64,000 bases of DNA, taken from NCBI RefSeq assembly GCF_900188445.1, contig NZ_FZOR01000037.1, positions 1 to 64,000 of the forward strand, given 5' to 3'. The notes under the pieces are model-generated. The model saw nothing but the letters and a program-made list of their open reading frames with translations, searched no databases and was not told the origin of the DNA. The DNA comes from Actinomadura meyerae (GTDB lineage: Bacteria > Actinomycetota > Actinomycetes > Streptosporangiales > Streptosporangiaceae). Positions 1-8,368 of the stretch are shown in pieces. A program made the translations under genes and the position numbers. Position 1 is the first letter of the stretch. Every line of letters starts with the position of its first letter.

Positions 1-88
1 ACTCCACGGTCCAGGCGATGGAAGTGCTCACTCACCGGCGGCTACCAGGCACCGAGTCTGTCAGCAGTGGCCGACCCGGCAGCTCCCA

Positions 89-880
89 TTAGGCGCGGCA
101 GATCACCTCGCCGTGGGTGACCGCGAACCACCCGTCGTCGGCGGCGGCCCATTCCTTCCAGCCCGCGTAGACGCGTTCCAGGTCGTCGCGGGTCGCGTGG
201 CCGCCCGCCACGGCGTGGTCGGCCACCGACGACCTGACCATGCGGCCGCCCCAGGACTCGCTCCACCACTCGCGCTCCTCGGGGGTGGCGTAGCACCAGC
301 ATGAGGCGGACGCGGTGACGTCGGTGAACCCGGCCGCGCGCGCCCAGGAGACCAGGCGGCGGCCGGCGTCGGGCTCGCCGCCGTTGCCGCGGGCCACCTT
401 GTAGTAGACGGGCAGCCAGGCGTCCATGCCGGGCGGGTTCGGGTACCAGGCCATGGCGCCGAAGTCGGCGTCGCGCGCGGCGACGATCCCGCCGGGCCGG
501 GTGACGCGGCGCATCTCCCGGAGGGCCTGGACGGGGTCGGCGACGTGCTGCAGCACCTGGTGGGCGTGGACGATGTCGAAGGCGCCGTCCGGGTAGTCCA
601 GCGCATGGACGTCGGCCACCGCGAACTCGACGTTGGCCAGGGCGGCGGTGCTCTTGCGCGCCTCGTCCAGCACGGACTCGGCGGCGTCGGCGGCGACGAC
701 GCGGCCGGGGGCCACGCGCTCGGCCAGGCCCGCGGTGATCGTGCCGGGGCCGCAGCCGACGTCCAGGACGGACAGGCCGGGACGCAGGTGCTCGATCAGG
801 TAGGCGGCGGAGTTCTCGACCGTGCGCCACTGGTGCGAGCTCAGGACGCTCTCGTGGTGGCCGTGGGTGTAGGCCGGCAT
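89..880 (-). CDS. SAM-dependent class I methyltransferase
   Basis: The 263-residue protein carries the class I SAM-binding motif I VLDVGCGPG near residue 40, an acidic motif II (VVAADAA) and a motif IV region (FDIVHAHQVLQHV), as in the UbiE/Methyltransf_11 group. The acceptor substrate cannot be read from sequence. ATG at 880 is preferred over GTG at 889 because GAGAGG lies about 8 nt upstream of the ATG. The gene is monocistronic here, and its promoter region contains an unusually AT-rich inverted repeat (925-960). The C-terminal third is rich in Trp, as in other actinobacterial stand-alone members. Confidence 0.85.
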   Translation of the reverse strand: MPAYTHGHHESVLSSHQWRTVENSAAYLIEHLRPGLSVLDVGCGPGTITAGLAERVAPGRVVAADAAESVLDEARKSTAALANVEFAVADVHALDYPDGAFDIVHAHQVLQHVADPVQALREMRRVTRPGGIVAARDADFGAMAWYPNPPGMDAWLPVYYKVARGNGGEPDAGRRLVSWARAAGFTDVTASASCWCYATPEEREWWSESWGGRMVRSSVADHAVAGGHATRDDLERVYAGWKEWAAADDGWFAVTHGEVICRA

Positions 881-924
881 GGGGATCACCTCTCTAGTCT
901 CGGTGCCCCGACCGTACGCCTACT

Positions 925-960
925 TCTCATACTCTGAGAACTCAATATCAATATATGAGA
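925..960. promoter_or_regulatory. AT-rich inverted repeat upstream of the methyltransferase gene
   Basis: TCTCATA at 925-931 is matched by its inverse TATGAGA at 954-960. The AT-rich spacer includes an extra TCTGAGA half-site. It lies 45-80 bp upstream of the methyltransferase start, in a window that is otherwise strongly GC-rich. It could be an operator plus -10 region; no binding protein is identifiable. Confidence 0.35.
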
Positions 961-1031
961 TGACCGGGCAGAGAGAAAGGGGACCGGGACGATGCCCGAT
1001 CCCCTTTCCGACGGCCTTCCAGGTGGTGCGG

Positions 1032-1238
1032 TCAGGCCGCCACGGCGACGCGGCGGGCCGGTGCGGGCTGCGGGCGCAGGGGCAGGGCCTCGACCGCGGC
1101 CAGCGGCGGCGCGGGGTCGGCGTAGGCGTTCAGCGTCGCATGGGAGAGCTCGGTGAGCCACGGCTCGACGATGGTCCGCTCGGCGGGCCCGTCCAGCCGC
1201 GGGCGGGAGAGATGGAACGTGCCGGTCGCTGCGCTCAC
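1032..1238 (-). CDS. Small hypothetical protein, 68 residues
   Basis: This short frame keeps almost exclusively G or C at third codon positions. It starts at a GTG (1238) preceded by AAGGAAGGGG at about 8 nt, so it is probably translated. The product is soluble: an N-terminal polar part, a central segment TIVEPWLTELSHATLNAY that would form an amphipathic helix, and a Pro/Ala/Arg-rich tail. No family is recognised. A longer reading from 1361 is possible but lacks a ribosome binding site and has atypical codon use. A peptide precursor cannot be excluded, but no maturation genes lie beside it. Confidence 0.45.
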   Translation of the reverse strand: MSAATGTFHLSRPRLDGPAERTIVEPWLTELSHATLNAYADPAPPLAAVEALPLRPQPAPARRVAVAA

Positions 1239-1549
1239 TGCCAACACCCCTTCCTTGACCCGGCGGCGCCCGCGCCTGTGCGGGTGCCACCGTCCGTCAC
1301 ATACCCCTGGTACGCGATTACAAGCCACTCGGTTCGACACCTGTTCCCGGATGTCTCCCAAATCACAAGGTCAACGCTACGCGGCACCTCTGACATTCTC
1401 GAACCTTTATTCGAGCCGCCGGGGCGGGCGCCGGCGCCGGTGATCACGGAGCGCGACGGCAGGCCGGGGCAGACCGAGGGCGGAACGGGGCAGGGATCAG
1501 CCGCAAGGCTGATCCGCCGGGTCCGCCGCAGGCCGTACCCTGCATCACC

Positions 1550-2752
1550 GTGAGCGACGCAGGGACGGGGCTGGACCGCATCCACTCGGTGGGCGGCTGC
1601 TTCATGCGCGCCGCGTACCTGGGGTTCGCGGGGCTGTTCCTGCTGGGCTGCCTGGTCTCGGTGGTGCGGGACGTCCCCACCCTGTGGCTGCTCGCCGTCG
1701 CGGCCGTCGCCAGCGTCGCGGCCGTGGCGGGCCGGATCGTCCCGTGGGCGGTCGCGGCGGGCGCGCTGTCGGCGTCCAGCACCCTGTACCTCGGGCTGGC
1801 GGTCCGCCCCGACTACACCGCGCCGAGCGTGCTCGCGGAGGTCGGCGGGCTGCTGATCGTCATCGCCCGGACGATGTGGAAGGCGCGCCGCGAGCACCTC
1901 GTCCCGCTGGCGGCGCTGCTCGGCACCGCGGTCCTGGCGACGCCGCTGCGCTGGTCGGCGGTGGCCGGGGCACTGGTCAGCGCGCCGCTCGGCATCACCG
2001 TGTCGATCGCGCTCGGCATCGGCCTGTACCTGCGCGCCCTGGACGCCCGGCGGGCCCGGTCGCTCGCGGCGGCGCGCCGCGACGAGCGGCTGGAGCTGGC
2101 CCGCGACCTGCACGACTTCGTCGCCCACCACGTGACCGGCATCGTCGTCCAGGCGCAGGCGGCGCGGTTCGCGGCGCAGGCGGGCGCGGGGCAGTCGCCG
2201 GACGACCTGGACCGCATGTTCGGCGGCATCGAGAAGGCCGGCACCGAGGCGCTGACCTCGATGCGCCGCATGGTCGGCCTGCTGCGGGACGCGCAGCACG
2301 TCGACGCGCCGGACGGGGACGCCCGCCCGGACCGGAGTGCCGCCACCCGCCCCGTCGGCGACCTCGGCGGGCTCCGCGACCTCGTCGCCGGGTTCGCCCA
2401 TCCGCCCGCGACGCTGACGCTCGCGCCCGACCTCGGCACGCTGCCTCCGGAGGTCGCGGCGTCGGCGCACCGGGTGGTGCAGGAGGCGCTGACCAACGTC
2501 CGCAAGCACGCCGCCGACGCCGCGAGCGTGCGGGTCACGCTCGGGCGGGCGGGCGGCGACGTCGAGGTGGCGGTACGGGACGACGGGCGGGGCCGCGGCC
2601 GGCGGCTGCCGTCCGGCGGGTTCGGGCTCACCGGGCTGGCGGAGCGGGTCGGGGCGGCGGGCGGCCGGCTGCGCGCGGGCCCGTGCCCCGGCGGCGGCTG
2701 GGAGGTCGTCGCGGTGCTGCCGGCCGGGGAGCGGCGGCCCGGCGGGAGCTGA
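1550..2752 (+). CDS. Orphan sensor histidine kinase, NarL/HisKA_3 type
   Basis: The protein has 400 residues from the GTG at 1550; an in-frame ATG at 1604 is an alternative start. An N-terminal half of about four to six hydrophobic segments is followed by a HisKA_3 dimerisation domain with the phospho-acceptor box LELARDLHDFVAHHVTG, an N box (QEALTNVRKHA) and a G box (DDGRGRG and GGFGLTGLAERV). This is the architecture of actinobacterial two-component kinases that pair with NarL/LuxR-type regulators. No response regulator is encoded next to it, which is unusual because such genes are normally adjacent. The membrane half lacks a large extracellular loop, so the signal may be sensed within the membrane. 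Confidence 0.88.
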   Translation: MSDAGTGLDRIHSVGGCFMRAAYLGFAGLFLLGCLVSVVRDVPTLWLLAVAAVASVAAVAGRIVPWAVAAGALSASSTLYLGLAVRPDYTAPSVLAEVGGLLIVIARTMWKARREHLVPLAALLGTAVLATPLRWSAVAGALVSAPLGITVSIALGIGLYLRALDARRARSLAAARRDERLELARDLHDFVAHHVTGIVVQAQAARFAAQAGAGQSPDDLDRMFGGIEKAGTEALTSMRRMVGLLRDAQHVDAPDGDARPDRSAATRPVGDLGGLRDLVAGFAHPPATLTLAPDLGTLPPEVAASAHRVVQEALTNVRKHAADAASVRVTLGRAGGDVEVAVRDDGRGRGRRLPSGGFGLTGLAERVGAAGGRLRAGPCPGGGWEVVAVLPAGERRPGGS

Positions 2753-2851
2753 CAGAATCGGCCGGGAACGCGCTCGGACGAGAGGTGCTCGGGGGAGGCA
2801 CTCGGGGGGAGGAACGCGGCGCTGGCACCGGAATCGCTGAACGGGCTGCCC

Positions 2852-3184
2852 GTGGCCGTCCTCGTCGTCTGGGCGCTGTGCGCCGCCGGATGGGGCGCCG
2901 TCCTGGCGGGGCTGCGCCGCGGCCTGCACGGTCCGGCCCGGGGCCCGGCGCTGTTCGCGCACACCGCGACCCCGGCGGGCGCCGTCCTGCTCTGCGCGCT
3001 GGTCGGCTTCGGCTCGCTGCACGCGACGATCGCACTGGCCGCCGAATGGTGGGGGCTGCTGGCGGTGACGCGGTTCCGGCCGGAGCGGCTGCTGTCCACA
3101 GGTGGCCTCGGCCGGCTCGCCGCCTGGGCCGCCGTCACCGCGGCCTTGGCCTACGCCGCCACACGGTTCGTGTTCCCCATGTGA
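2852..3184 (+). CDS. Small integral membrane protein, unknown function
   Basis: The 110-residue product has three predicted membrane helices (around residues 1-20, 38-70 and 86-108) and no soluble domain. It lies 100 bp downstream of the histidine kinase in the same direction and may be co-transcribed. The start is uncertain: GTG at 2852 has no clear ribosome binding site, whereas GGGAGG about 40 bp upstream has no ATG, GTG or TTG start at proper spacing. No family is recognised. Confidence 0.5.
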   Translation: MAVLVVWALCAAGWGAVLAGLRRGLHGPARGPALFAHTATPAGAVLLCALVGFGSLHATIALAAEWWGLLAVTRFRPERLLSTGGLGRLAAWAAVTAALAYAATRFVFPM

Positions 3185-3336
3185 CGATCCGGTGAGACCC
3201 CGAACCCGCGTTGGGCCGCGCGAGTCAAACGTACGTAGTATCCGAAGCAACGGGCGGCAAAGGCCGGCGACCCGCGAGGGCCGGCGGACGAGGACCGGGT
3301 GACGGCGAGCGGGCCATGAGACCAGGGAGGTGGACC

Positions 3337-4017
3337 ATGCCGTGCGCGCTGTGCGGCGACATCATCCCGACAGAGGTCGACCGCTGCCCCGGATGCGGCG
3401 CGTGGGCGCGCCGCCGGGACTTCCGCGCGGTCGGCGTGGCCGTGTTCATGCTGCTCGGCTTCAACGCCTTCGTCGCGCTCGGCTCGGGGATCAGCCTGCT
3501 GCGGCTCGCGCACCCGCTGCGCGGGGCGACGCACGACAGCTACGACGCGGCGGCCACCGGCCGGGCCCTCGCCCCCTACGCGGACGTGTTCACGATCGCC
3601 GCGATCATGGCCGGGGTGACCGGGCTGCTGTACCTGACCTGGCTGTGGCGGGCGTTCCGGCAGTCGCCGGGGCCGCACCGCCACCACCGCTCGTGGGTGC
3701 TGCTCGGCTGGTTCCTGCCCGTCGTCAACCTGTGGATGCCGCCCCGGATGGTCTACGAGGTGTGGGTGAACAGCGGCCGGTACCGGACCACCGAGCGCCA
3801 GGCGGCCGGGCTCGTCGTGGCGGCCTGGTGGTGCTGCGCGCTGCTCGGCCTGCTCCTCGGCCGCGCGTTCACGCACGGCAGCGTCGACACCCTCGCCGAG
3901 GCGCGCTTCGACGTCCACGTCGGCGTCGCCGCGGCCGCGTTCCAGGCGCTGGCCGCCGCCCTGTGCATGGCCACCGTCTTCCAGATCACCCGCCTCCAGA
4001 TCACCCGCGACGCCTAG
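3337..4017 (+). CDS. DUF4328-type membrane protein with N-terminal zinc ribbon
   Basis: ATG at 3337 is chosen because AGGGAGG sits 6 nt upstream. The 226-residue protein opens with CALCGD and CPGCG, two CxxC knuckles of a zinc ribbon. Four membrane helices follow. The motif WLWRAFRQSP and the stretch LLGWFLPVVNLWMPPRMVYEVW are typical of DUF4328, an uncharacterised actinobacterial membrane domain. The job is unknown; zinc-ribbon membrane proteins of this kind are often thought to be regulatory or scaffold proteins. It is convergent with dnaE2, with a hairpin between them. Confidence 0.75.
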   Translation: MPCALCGDIIPTEVDRCPGCGAWARRRDFRAVGVAVFMLLGFNAFVALGSGISLLRLAHPLRGATHDSYDAAATGRALAPYADVFTIAAIMAGVTGLLYLTWLWRAFRQSPGPHRHHRSWVLLGWFLPVVNLWMPPRMVYEVWVNSGRYRTTERQAAGLVVAAWWCCALLGLLLGRAFTHGSVDTLAEARFDVHVGVAAAAFQALAAALCMATVFQITRLQITRDA

Positions 4018-4038
4018 ACCCCGCGCCTCGGCCCCACC

Positions 4039-4075
4039 GCCCCGGCCCCACCGCCCCTGCCCCAGCGGCCGGGGC
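4039..4075. terminator. Hairpin between convergent genes, probable bidirectional terminator
   Basis: GCCCCGGCC (4039-4047) pairs perfectly with GGCCGGGGC (4067-4075) across a 19-nt C-rich loop. It sits in the 66-bp gap between the convergent DUF4328 gene and dnaE2. There is no T tract, as is common in high-GC actinomycetes. Confidence 0.5.
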
Positions 4076-4083
4076 CCGCGCGG

Positions 4084-7000
4084 TCAGGAGCCCGAGGAGC
4101 CGGGGCTGGCGTGCCAGAGCGCGGCGCGGGGCGGGCGCTTGACGGCCGGGCCCGCGTGGCCGATGTCGGAGTACGGCGACATCGCGAACCCCGTCGGCTG
4201 GACGATCCGGCGCCCCACCGGGCGGCCCCGCGGCGCGGCGCCCCGCAGCGCGGCGCGGAGGGCGTCCGGCCCGCCGCGGCGCCACTCCTCGTGCAGGGCG
4301 GCGAGGTCCCAGCAGGCGTTCGCGGTGATCGAGACGGCGGTGTCCCCGGCATGGCGGACCCGGCCCCGGGCGACGAGCAGCCAGGAGCCGAACACGGTGG
4401 CGGCGCACCGGTCCTGCACCGACTCGAAGAACGTGAGGTCGACGGGGCCGGTCGCGTCGTCCAGCGTGGCGAAGATGACCCGCTGCCCGGACCGCACCGC
4501 CGGGGTCTGCGTGGCGACCTTCACCCCGGCGACCAGCACCTCGCTGCCGGCGGGGCGCCCCGGCAGGTCGGCGGCGCGGACGACGCCGAGCGCGGCGAGC
4601 AGCCCGGCGTAGAAGGTCAGGACGTGCCGGCTGACGTCCATGCCGAGGATCTCCAGCTCCGCCTCCACGACCTCGGCCGGCGTCATCGGCGGCAGCTCCC
4701 CCGCCGGGATCCGCTCGGCGAGGTCGAGCTCCGCCCCGTCGTCGCCGGCGAGGGCGAGCTGCCCCGCGACCGGGGCCGTGCGGGCGGTGGCCCGGTCGAG
4801 CGCGCCGACCCGGCAGAGCAGGTCGCGGCGCGGGACCCGGTCGTGGACGGCGTCGAACGCCCCGGCGAGCACGAGCCGCTCGGCGGTCGGGCGGGACACC
4901 CGGGCGCGGCGCCAGAAGTCGCCCAGCGACGTGTACGGCCGCTCCTCGACGATCCTCTCGACCTCGGTCTCGGAGATGCCCTTGACCTCGCTCAGCGCGA
5001 CCCGGATCCCGGCCGGGCCGCCCGCCGAGACGGGCTCGGCGTGCCAGGCGGCGGCCGACCGGTTGACGTCCAGCGGCAGGATCGGCACGCCGAAGTGCCG
5101 CGCGTCGTCGAGGATGACCCGCTTGGGGTACATGCCGGGGTCGTGGGTGAGGACGCCCGCGTAGAAGGCGGCGGGATGGTGCCGCTTCAGCCACGCCGAC
5201 TGGTAGGTGGGCAGCGCGAACGCCGCCGCGTGCGCCTTGCAGAAGCCGAACGCGCCGAACGCGGTGAGCGTCCGCCAGACGCGGTCGACGGTCGGCCCGT
5301 CGTAGCCGCGCGCCAGCGCCCGCTCCCGGAACCATGCGCCGACCACGGCCTGCCCCCGCTCGTCGCCGAGGCTCCGCCGCGCAGCCTCCGCCCGCGACAG
5401 CCCGCACCCGGTCATGGCGTCGATGACGCGGAGCACCTGCTCGTGGAACACGACGACGCCGAGGCTCTCCCGCAGCGCCGGCTCCAGGTCGGGGTGCGGG
5501 TAGGCGGGCTCGCGGGTCCCGGCGCGCGCCTCCAGGAACGGCGACACCATGTCGGAGTTCACCGGGCCCGGCCGGAACAGCGAGATGTCGATGATCAGGT
5601 CGTCCATGTCGCGGGGCTGGAGCCGGCCGATCAGGTCCCGCTGGCCGGGCGACTCGATCTGGAAGCAGCCGAGCGTCCGGGACGTGCGGATCAGCGCGAA
5701 CGTCTCCGGGTCGTCGCGCGGGACGTCCTCCAGCACGATCCGCTCCCCCGTCACCCGCGCGGCCTCCGCGACCGCGTGCGCCATCGCCGACTGCATCCGG
5801 ACGCCGAGGACGTCCAGCTTGAGCAGCCCCATCGCCTCGACGTCGTCCTTGTCGAACTGGCTCATCGGGAACCCGACGGCGGCCTGCTCGACGGGCGTCC
5901 GGTCGCGCAGGGACGGGTTCGACAGCAGCACGCCGCACGGGTGCATGGCGATGTGGCGGGGCAGGCCGTCCAGCCGCTCGGCGATCCGGAACAGCACCTC
6001 CAGCCGGCCCGCCGCGAGGTTGCTCTGCCGCAGCTCGGGCAGGTCGTCCAGCGCCGTGCGGATCTGGCTCGCCCGGATCCGCGGGAACGCCTTGGCGATC
6101 GCGTCGATCTCGGCGGGCGGGAGCCCGAGGGCGTTGCCGACGTCGCGGAGCGCGCTGCGCGCCCGGTAGGTCTCCATCATCGACACGCAGGCCGTGCCGT
6201 CGGCGCCGAACCGGTCGAACAGCGCCCGGTACGCCTCCAGCCGCCGCGCCGACTCCACGTCCAGGTCGATGTCGGGCAGCCCCTCGCGGCTGTCGGCGAG
6301 GAACCGCTCCATGAGCAGGCCGTGCCGCAGCGGGTCGAGGTCGCCGATGCCGAGCAGGTAGTTGACCAGGCTGCCCGCACCCGAGCCGCGGATCGCGCAG
6401 CGGATGCCGCGCTCCCTGATCAGCGCGGCGGCGTCGGCGACGGTGAGGAAGTACGGGGCGAGGCCCTTGCGGGCGATGACGCCGAGCTCGGCCTCCAGCC
6501 GCGCGGCGGCCCGCGCCGAGCCGGTGAGGCCACGCCGGTCCATCCCGTCCGCGCACCGGGCGAGGAGCCGCGCGTACGGGTCGTCGCCGGCGGCGGGGAG
6601 GTGGACGTCGTCCATGCCGAGGTCGCGGCCGGGGTCGAGGACGCACCGCTCGGACAGCCGCCGCGTCGCCGCGAGCAGCGCGTCCGCCTCCTCGGCGCCG
6701 CAGGCCAGCTCCGCCGCCCGGCGCATCTGCGCGGCGGACTTGAGGTAGGCCTGCCCGGTCTGGTCGTCCAGGTGCCGCCGGTCCAGCGGGACGAGCTTGC
6801 GGGTCACGTCCAGCACCTGCGCGACCGGGTGGTCGGCGGGCTCCAGGTAGCGGACGGCGTTGCCGAGCACCGCGGGCACCCCGGCCGCGCGGGCGAGCGC
6901 CAGCATCCGGGCGGCCCGCGGCCCCTCGCCCCGGCCGTGGTGGTTGACGATCTCCACCGCGGTCTCGGCGGTGGCGCGCCAGGCGTCCAGCCGCGCCGCC

Positions 7001-7416
7001 GCGGCGTCGGGGCGCCGTCCGGCGACGGCCCGCCCGACGTCGGAGGACGGGCCGAGCAGCACGATCAGGCCCTCGGCGTGCGCGCCGACCATCTCCCGCG
7101 TCACCACGGGGTTCCCGCGCTCGCCCGCCGCGTGCGCCGCCGACACCAGCCGGCACAGCGACCGCCACCCGGCCCGGCCCTCGGCGAGCACCACGATGCG
7201 CTCCTCACCGGTGGAGGCGACCCGTAGATCGGCCCCGACGACCGGCCCGATGCCCGCGTCCGCGCACGCCTGGACGTGCCGGACGGCGCCGTACAGCCCG
7301 TCGCGGTCGGTCAGCGCGAGCGTCTCCATGCCGAGGCTCGCCGCGCGCTCCGCCAGCGCCGCCGGCGGGGCGACCCCGTGGCGGAGCGAATAGCACGAAG
7401 CGACATGAATGTGCAC
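4084..7416 (-). CDS. dnaE2: Error-prone DNA polymerase III alpha subunit DnaE2
   Basis: The 1110-residue protein starts with a PHP domain (HIHVASCYSLRHG, then TLALTDRDGLYG) and contains the catalytic aspartates of C-family polymerases in GLPDIDLDVES. The C-terminal part holds a helix-hairpin-helix and OB-fold region. It lacks the extra C-terminal domain of replicative DnaE1, and its length is that of DnaE2/ImuC. DnaE2 performs damage-induced translesion synthesis, normally with ImuA' and ImuB. The GTG start at 7416 lies 1 nt after the TGA of the DUF6504 gene, so the two are translationally coupled and share the LexA-box promoter at 7741. No imuA' or imuB gene is in the window. Confidence 0.95.
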   Translation of the reverse strand: MHIHVASCYSLRHGVAPPAALAERAASLGMETLALTDRDGLYGAVRHVQACADAGIGPVVGADLRVASTGEERIVVLAEGRAGWRSLCRLVSAAHAAGERGNPVVTREMVGAHAEGLIVLLGPSSDVGRAVAGRRPDAAAARLDAWRATAETAVEIVNHHGRGEGPRAARMLALARAAGVPAVLGNAVRYLEPADHPVAQVLDVTRKLVPLDRRHLDDQTGQAYLKSAAQMRRAAELACGAEEADALLAATRRLSERCVLDPGRDLGMDDVHLPAAGDDPYARLLARCADGMDRRGLTGSARAAARLEAELGVIARKGLAPYFLTVADAAALIRERGIRCAIRGSGAGSLVNYLLGIGDLDPLRHGLLMERFLADSREGLPDIDLDVESARRLEAYRALFDRFGADGTACVSMMETYRARSALRDVGNALGLPPAEIDAIAKAFPRIRASQIRTALDDLPELRQSNLAAGRLEVLFRIAERLDGLPRHIAMHPCGVLLSNPSLRDRTPVEQAAVGFPMSQFDKDDVEAMGLLKLDVLGVRMQSAMAHAVAEAARVTGERIVLEDVPRDDPETFALIRTSRTLGCFQIESPGQRDLIGRLQPRDMDDLIIDISLFRPGPVNSDMVSPFLEARAGTREPAYPHPDLEPALRESLGVVVFHEQVLRVIDAMTGCGLSRAEAARRSLGDERGQAVVGAWFRERALARGYDGPTVDRVWRTLTAFGAFGFCKAHAAAFALPTYQSAWLKRHHPAAFYAGVLTHDPGMYPKRVILDDARHFGVPILPLDVNRSAAAWHAEPVSAGGPAGIRVALSEVKGISETEVERIVEERPYTSLGDFWRRARVSRPTAERLVLAGAFDAVHDRVPRRDLLCRVGALDRATARTAPVAGQLALAGDDGAELDLAERIPAGELPPMTPAEVVEAELEILGMDVSRHVLTFYAGLLAALGVVRAADLPGRPAGSEVLVAGVKVATQTPAVRSGQRVIFATLDDATGPVDLTFFESVQDRCAATVFGSWLLVARGRVRHAGDTAVSITANACWDLAALHEEWRRGGPDALRAALRGAAPRGRPVGRRIVQPTGFAMSPYSDIGHAGPAVKRPPRAALWHASPGSSGS

Positions 7417-7417
7417 G

Positions 7418-7693
7418 TCAGTCCCATACCCGGGAGAGCAGCCAGCTGTCGGCGGCCGCGTCGTAACGCAGCTCGTAGACGCCGATCTCCCTGTCCGGGG
7501 TCGCCTCGACCCGCCAGAACTCCCGCTCCCCGGTGGCCTCGCCGGCGGGCTGCTGCTCCCGCCACCAGTCACGGGTGGTGACCCAGTGCTCCAGCACCCG
7601 CCGCACGGCGTAGAGCCGGCCCCGCCAGACGAACCGGGCCGGACGCCCGTCGCTCACCCAGACCTCGACCGGATCGCCGAACACGCGTGTCAT
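7418..7693 (-). CDS. DUF6504 family protein, partner of translesion polymerase genes
   Basis: The 91-residue protein starts at ATG 7693 with GGGGGAGG just upstream. It has the look of DUF6504: VWVSDGRPARFVWRGRLY, then a WWRE segment and a C-terminal YELRYD...W part. From family knowledge, this domain occurs in actinobacteria beside or fused to Y-family polymerases and DnaE2. The biochemical role is unknown; a small beta-rich adaptor in the mutasome is plausible. It is the first gene of the SOS-type operon and is coupled to dnaE2 by a 1-nt gap. Confidence 0.75.
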   Translation of the reverse strand: MTRVFGDPVEVWVSDGRPARFVWRGRLYAVRRVLEHWVTTRDWWREQQPAGEATGEREFWRVEATPDREIGVYELRYDAAADSWLLSRVWD

Positions 7694-7740
7694 CCGCCTC
7701 CCCCTCGCGCACACCGCACGGGGGAAGGACATGCGGACGT

Positions 7741-7756
7741 TCGAACAGACGTTCGC
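7741..7756. promoter_or_regulatory. LexA (SOS) box
   Basis: TCGAAC-AGAC-GTTCGC matches the actinobacterial and mycobacterial SOS box TCGAAC-N4-GTTCGA at 11 of 12 fixed positions. It lies 48 bp upstream of the DUF6504 start, so the DUF6504-dnaE2 operon is predicted to be LexA-repressed and DNA-damage-inducible. Confidence 0.85.
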
Positions 7757-7799
7757 CTCGGAGTCTAGGGAAGGCGCCGCCCCGGGAGCAAGGCGGGGA

Positions 7800-8105
7800 T
7801 CAGGTCAGCAGCCGGGTCAGTTCGGCGGCGGCGCCCGCCGCGTCGGCCACGTCGGCGATCCCGCCGCCCGGCCACAGGTACGACCAGCCCTCGCCGGCGG
7901 GGGTCGCGACGACCATGACCCGGCGCCGCGTCCGCGGGCCGTAGACGGCCAGCAGCGAATCGTCCGGCCCGGCGAACCGCCACGCCAGCCCCCGGGCCTC
8001 CACCTCGCGGGCGAGCGCCGCGAGGTGACGCCGGCGCGTCTCGGCGGTCTCCCGCCCACCCACTACAGACACATCAGCCGCCTCACCAGGGTCCGCGTCC
8101 CGCAT
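7800..8105 (-). CDS. Small hypothetical protein, 101 residues
   Basis: The soluble protein has high-GC third positions throughout and starts at ATG 8105. The visible pattern is an N-terminal helix (RRRHLAALAREVEARG) followed by a beta-rich core (WRFAGPDDSLLAVYGPRT, RVMVVATPAGEGWSYLWPGG) and a terminal helix. This resembles small actinobacterial proteins of unknown function that bind no obvious cofactor. It lies upstream of the SOS-box operon on the same strand but is separated from it by the LexA box, so it is a separate transcription unit. Confidence 0.6.
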   Translation of the reverse strand: MRDADPGEAADVSVVGGRETAETRRRHLAALAREVEARGLAWRFAGPDDSLLAVYGPRTRRRVMVVATPAGEGWSYLWPGGGIADVADAAGAAAELTRLLT

Positions 8106-8328
8106 GACCTTGGGTGATCATGCGGCGACGAATGGTGACCGGCCTTCAGCATGACCGGTCGGGCGCGGCCGCGGAGGGGGAATCCGCAGAGTGGCCGGGG
8201 GTCTTTCCCACTCCCCCGGGGATGGTCCACCGGAAGCGAGTGTGCGCCGGTCACGCGGCGGACCTTCCGGCGGGCGGAACCCGTCGCGCATGCGGAGGGT
8301 GCGTCCGTGATAGAAGCCTCTGTGAAAC

Positions 8329-8343
8329 GGGCACCCTGTGCCC
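8329..8343. promoter_or_regulatory. Palindrome, candidate autoregulatory operator of the TetR gene
   Basis: GGGCAC-CCT-GTGCCC is a perfect 6-3-6 inverted repeat ending 25 bp before the ATG of the TetR-family gene at 8369. This position fits autorepression. The rest of the 263-bp gap upstream shows no gene. Confidence 0.4.
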
Positions 8344-8368
8344 ATGCCAGGTAGATAGGAGCGAGCCG

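Noticed and set aside
1235..3250. 671-residue minus-strand frame
   Set aside because: Overlaps the intact histidine kinase and small membrane protein genes on the other strand and has shadow-like composition.
4111..7227. 1038-residue plus-strand frame
   Set aside because: Antisense shadow of dnaE2. High GC removes stops from the opposite strand; the composition (Arg, Gly, Asp, His) is that of a shadow.
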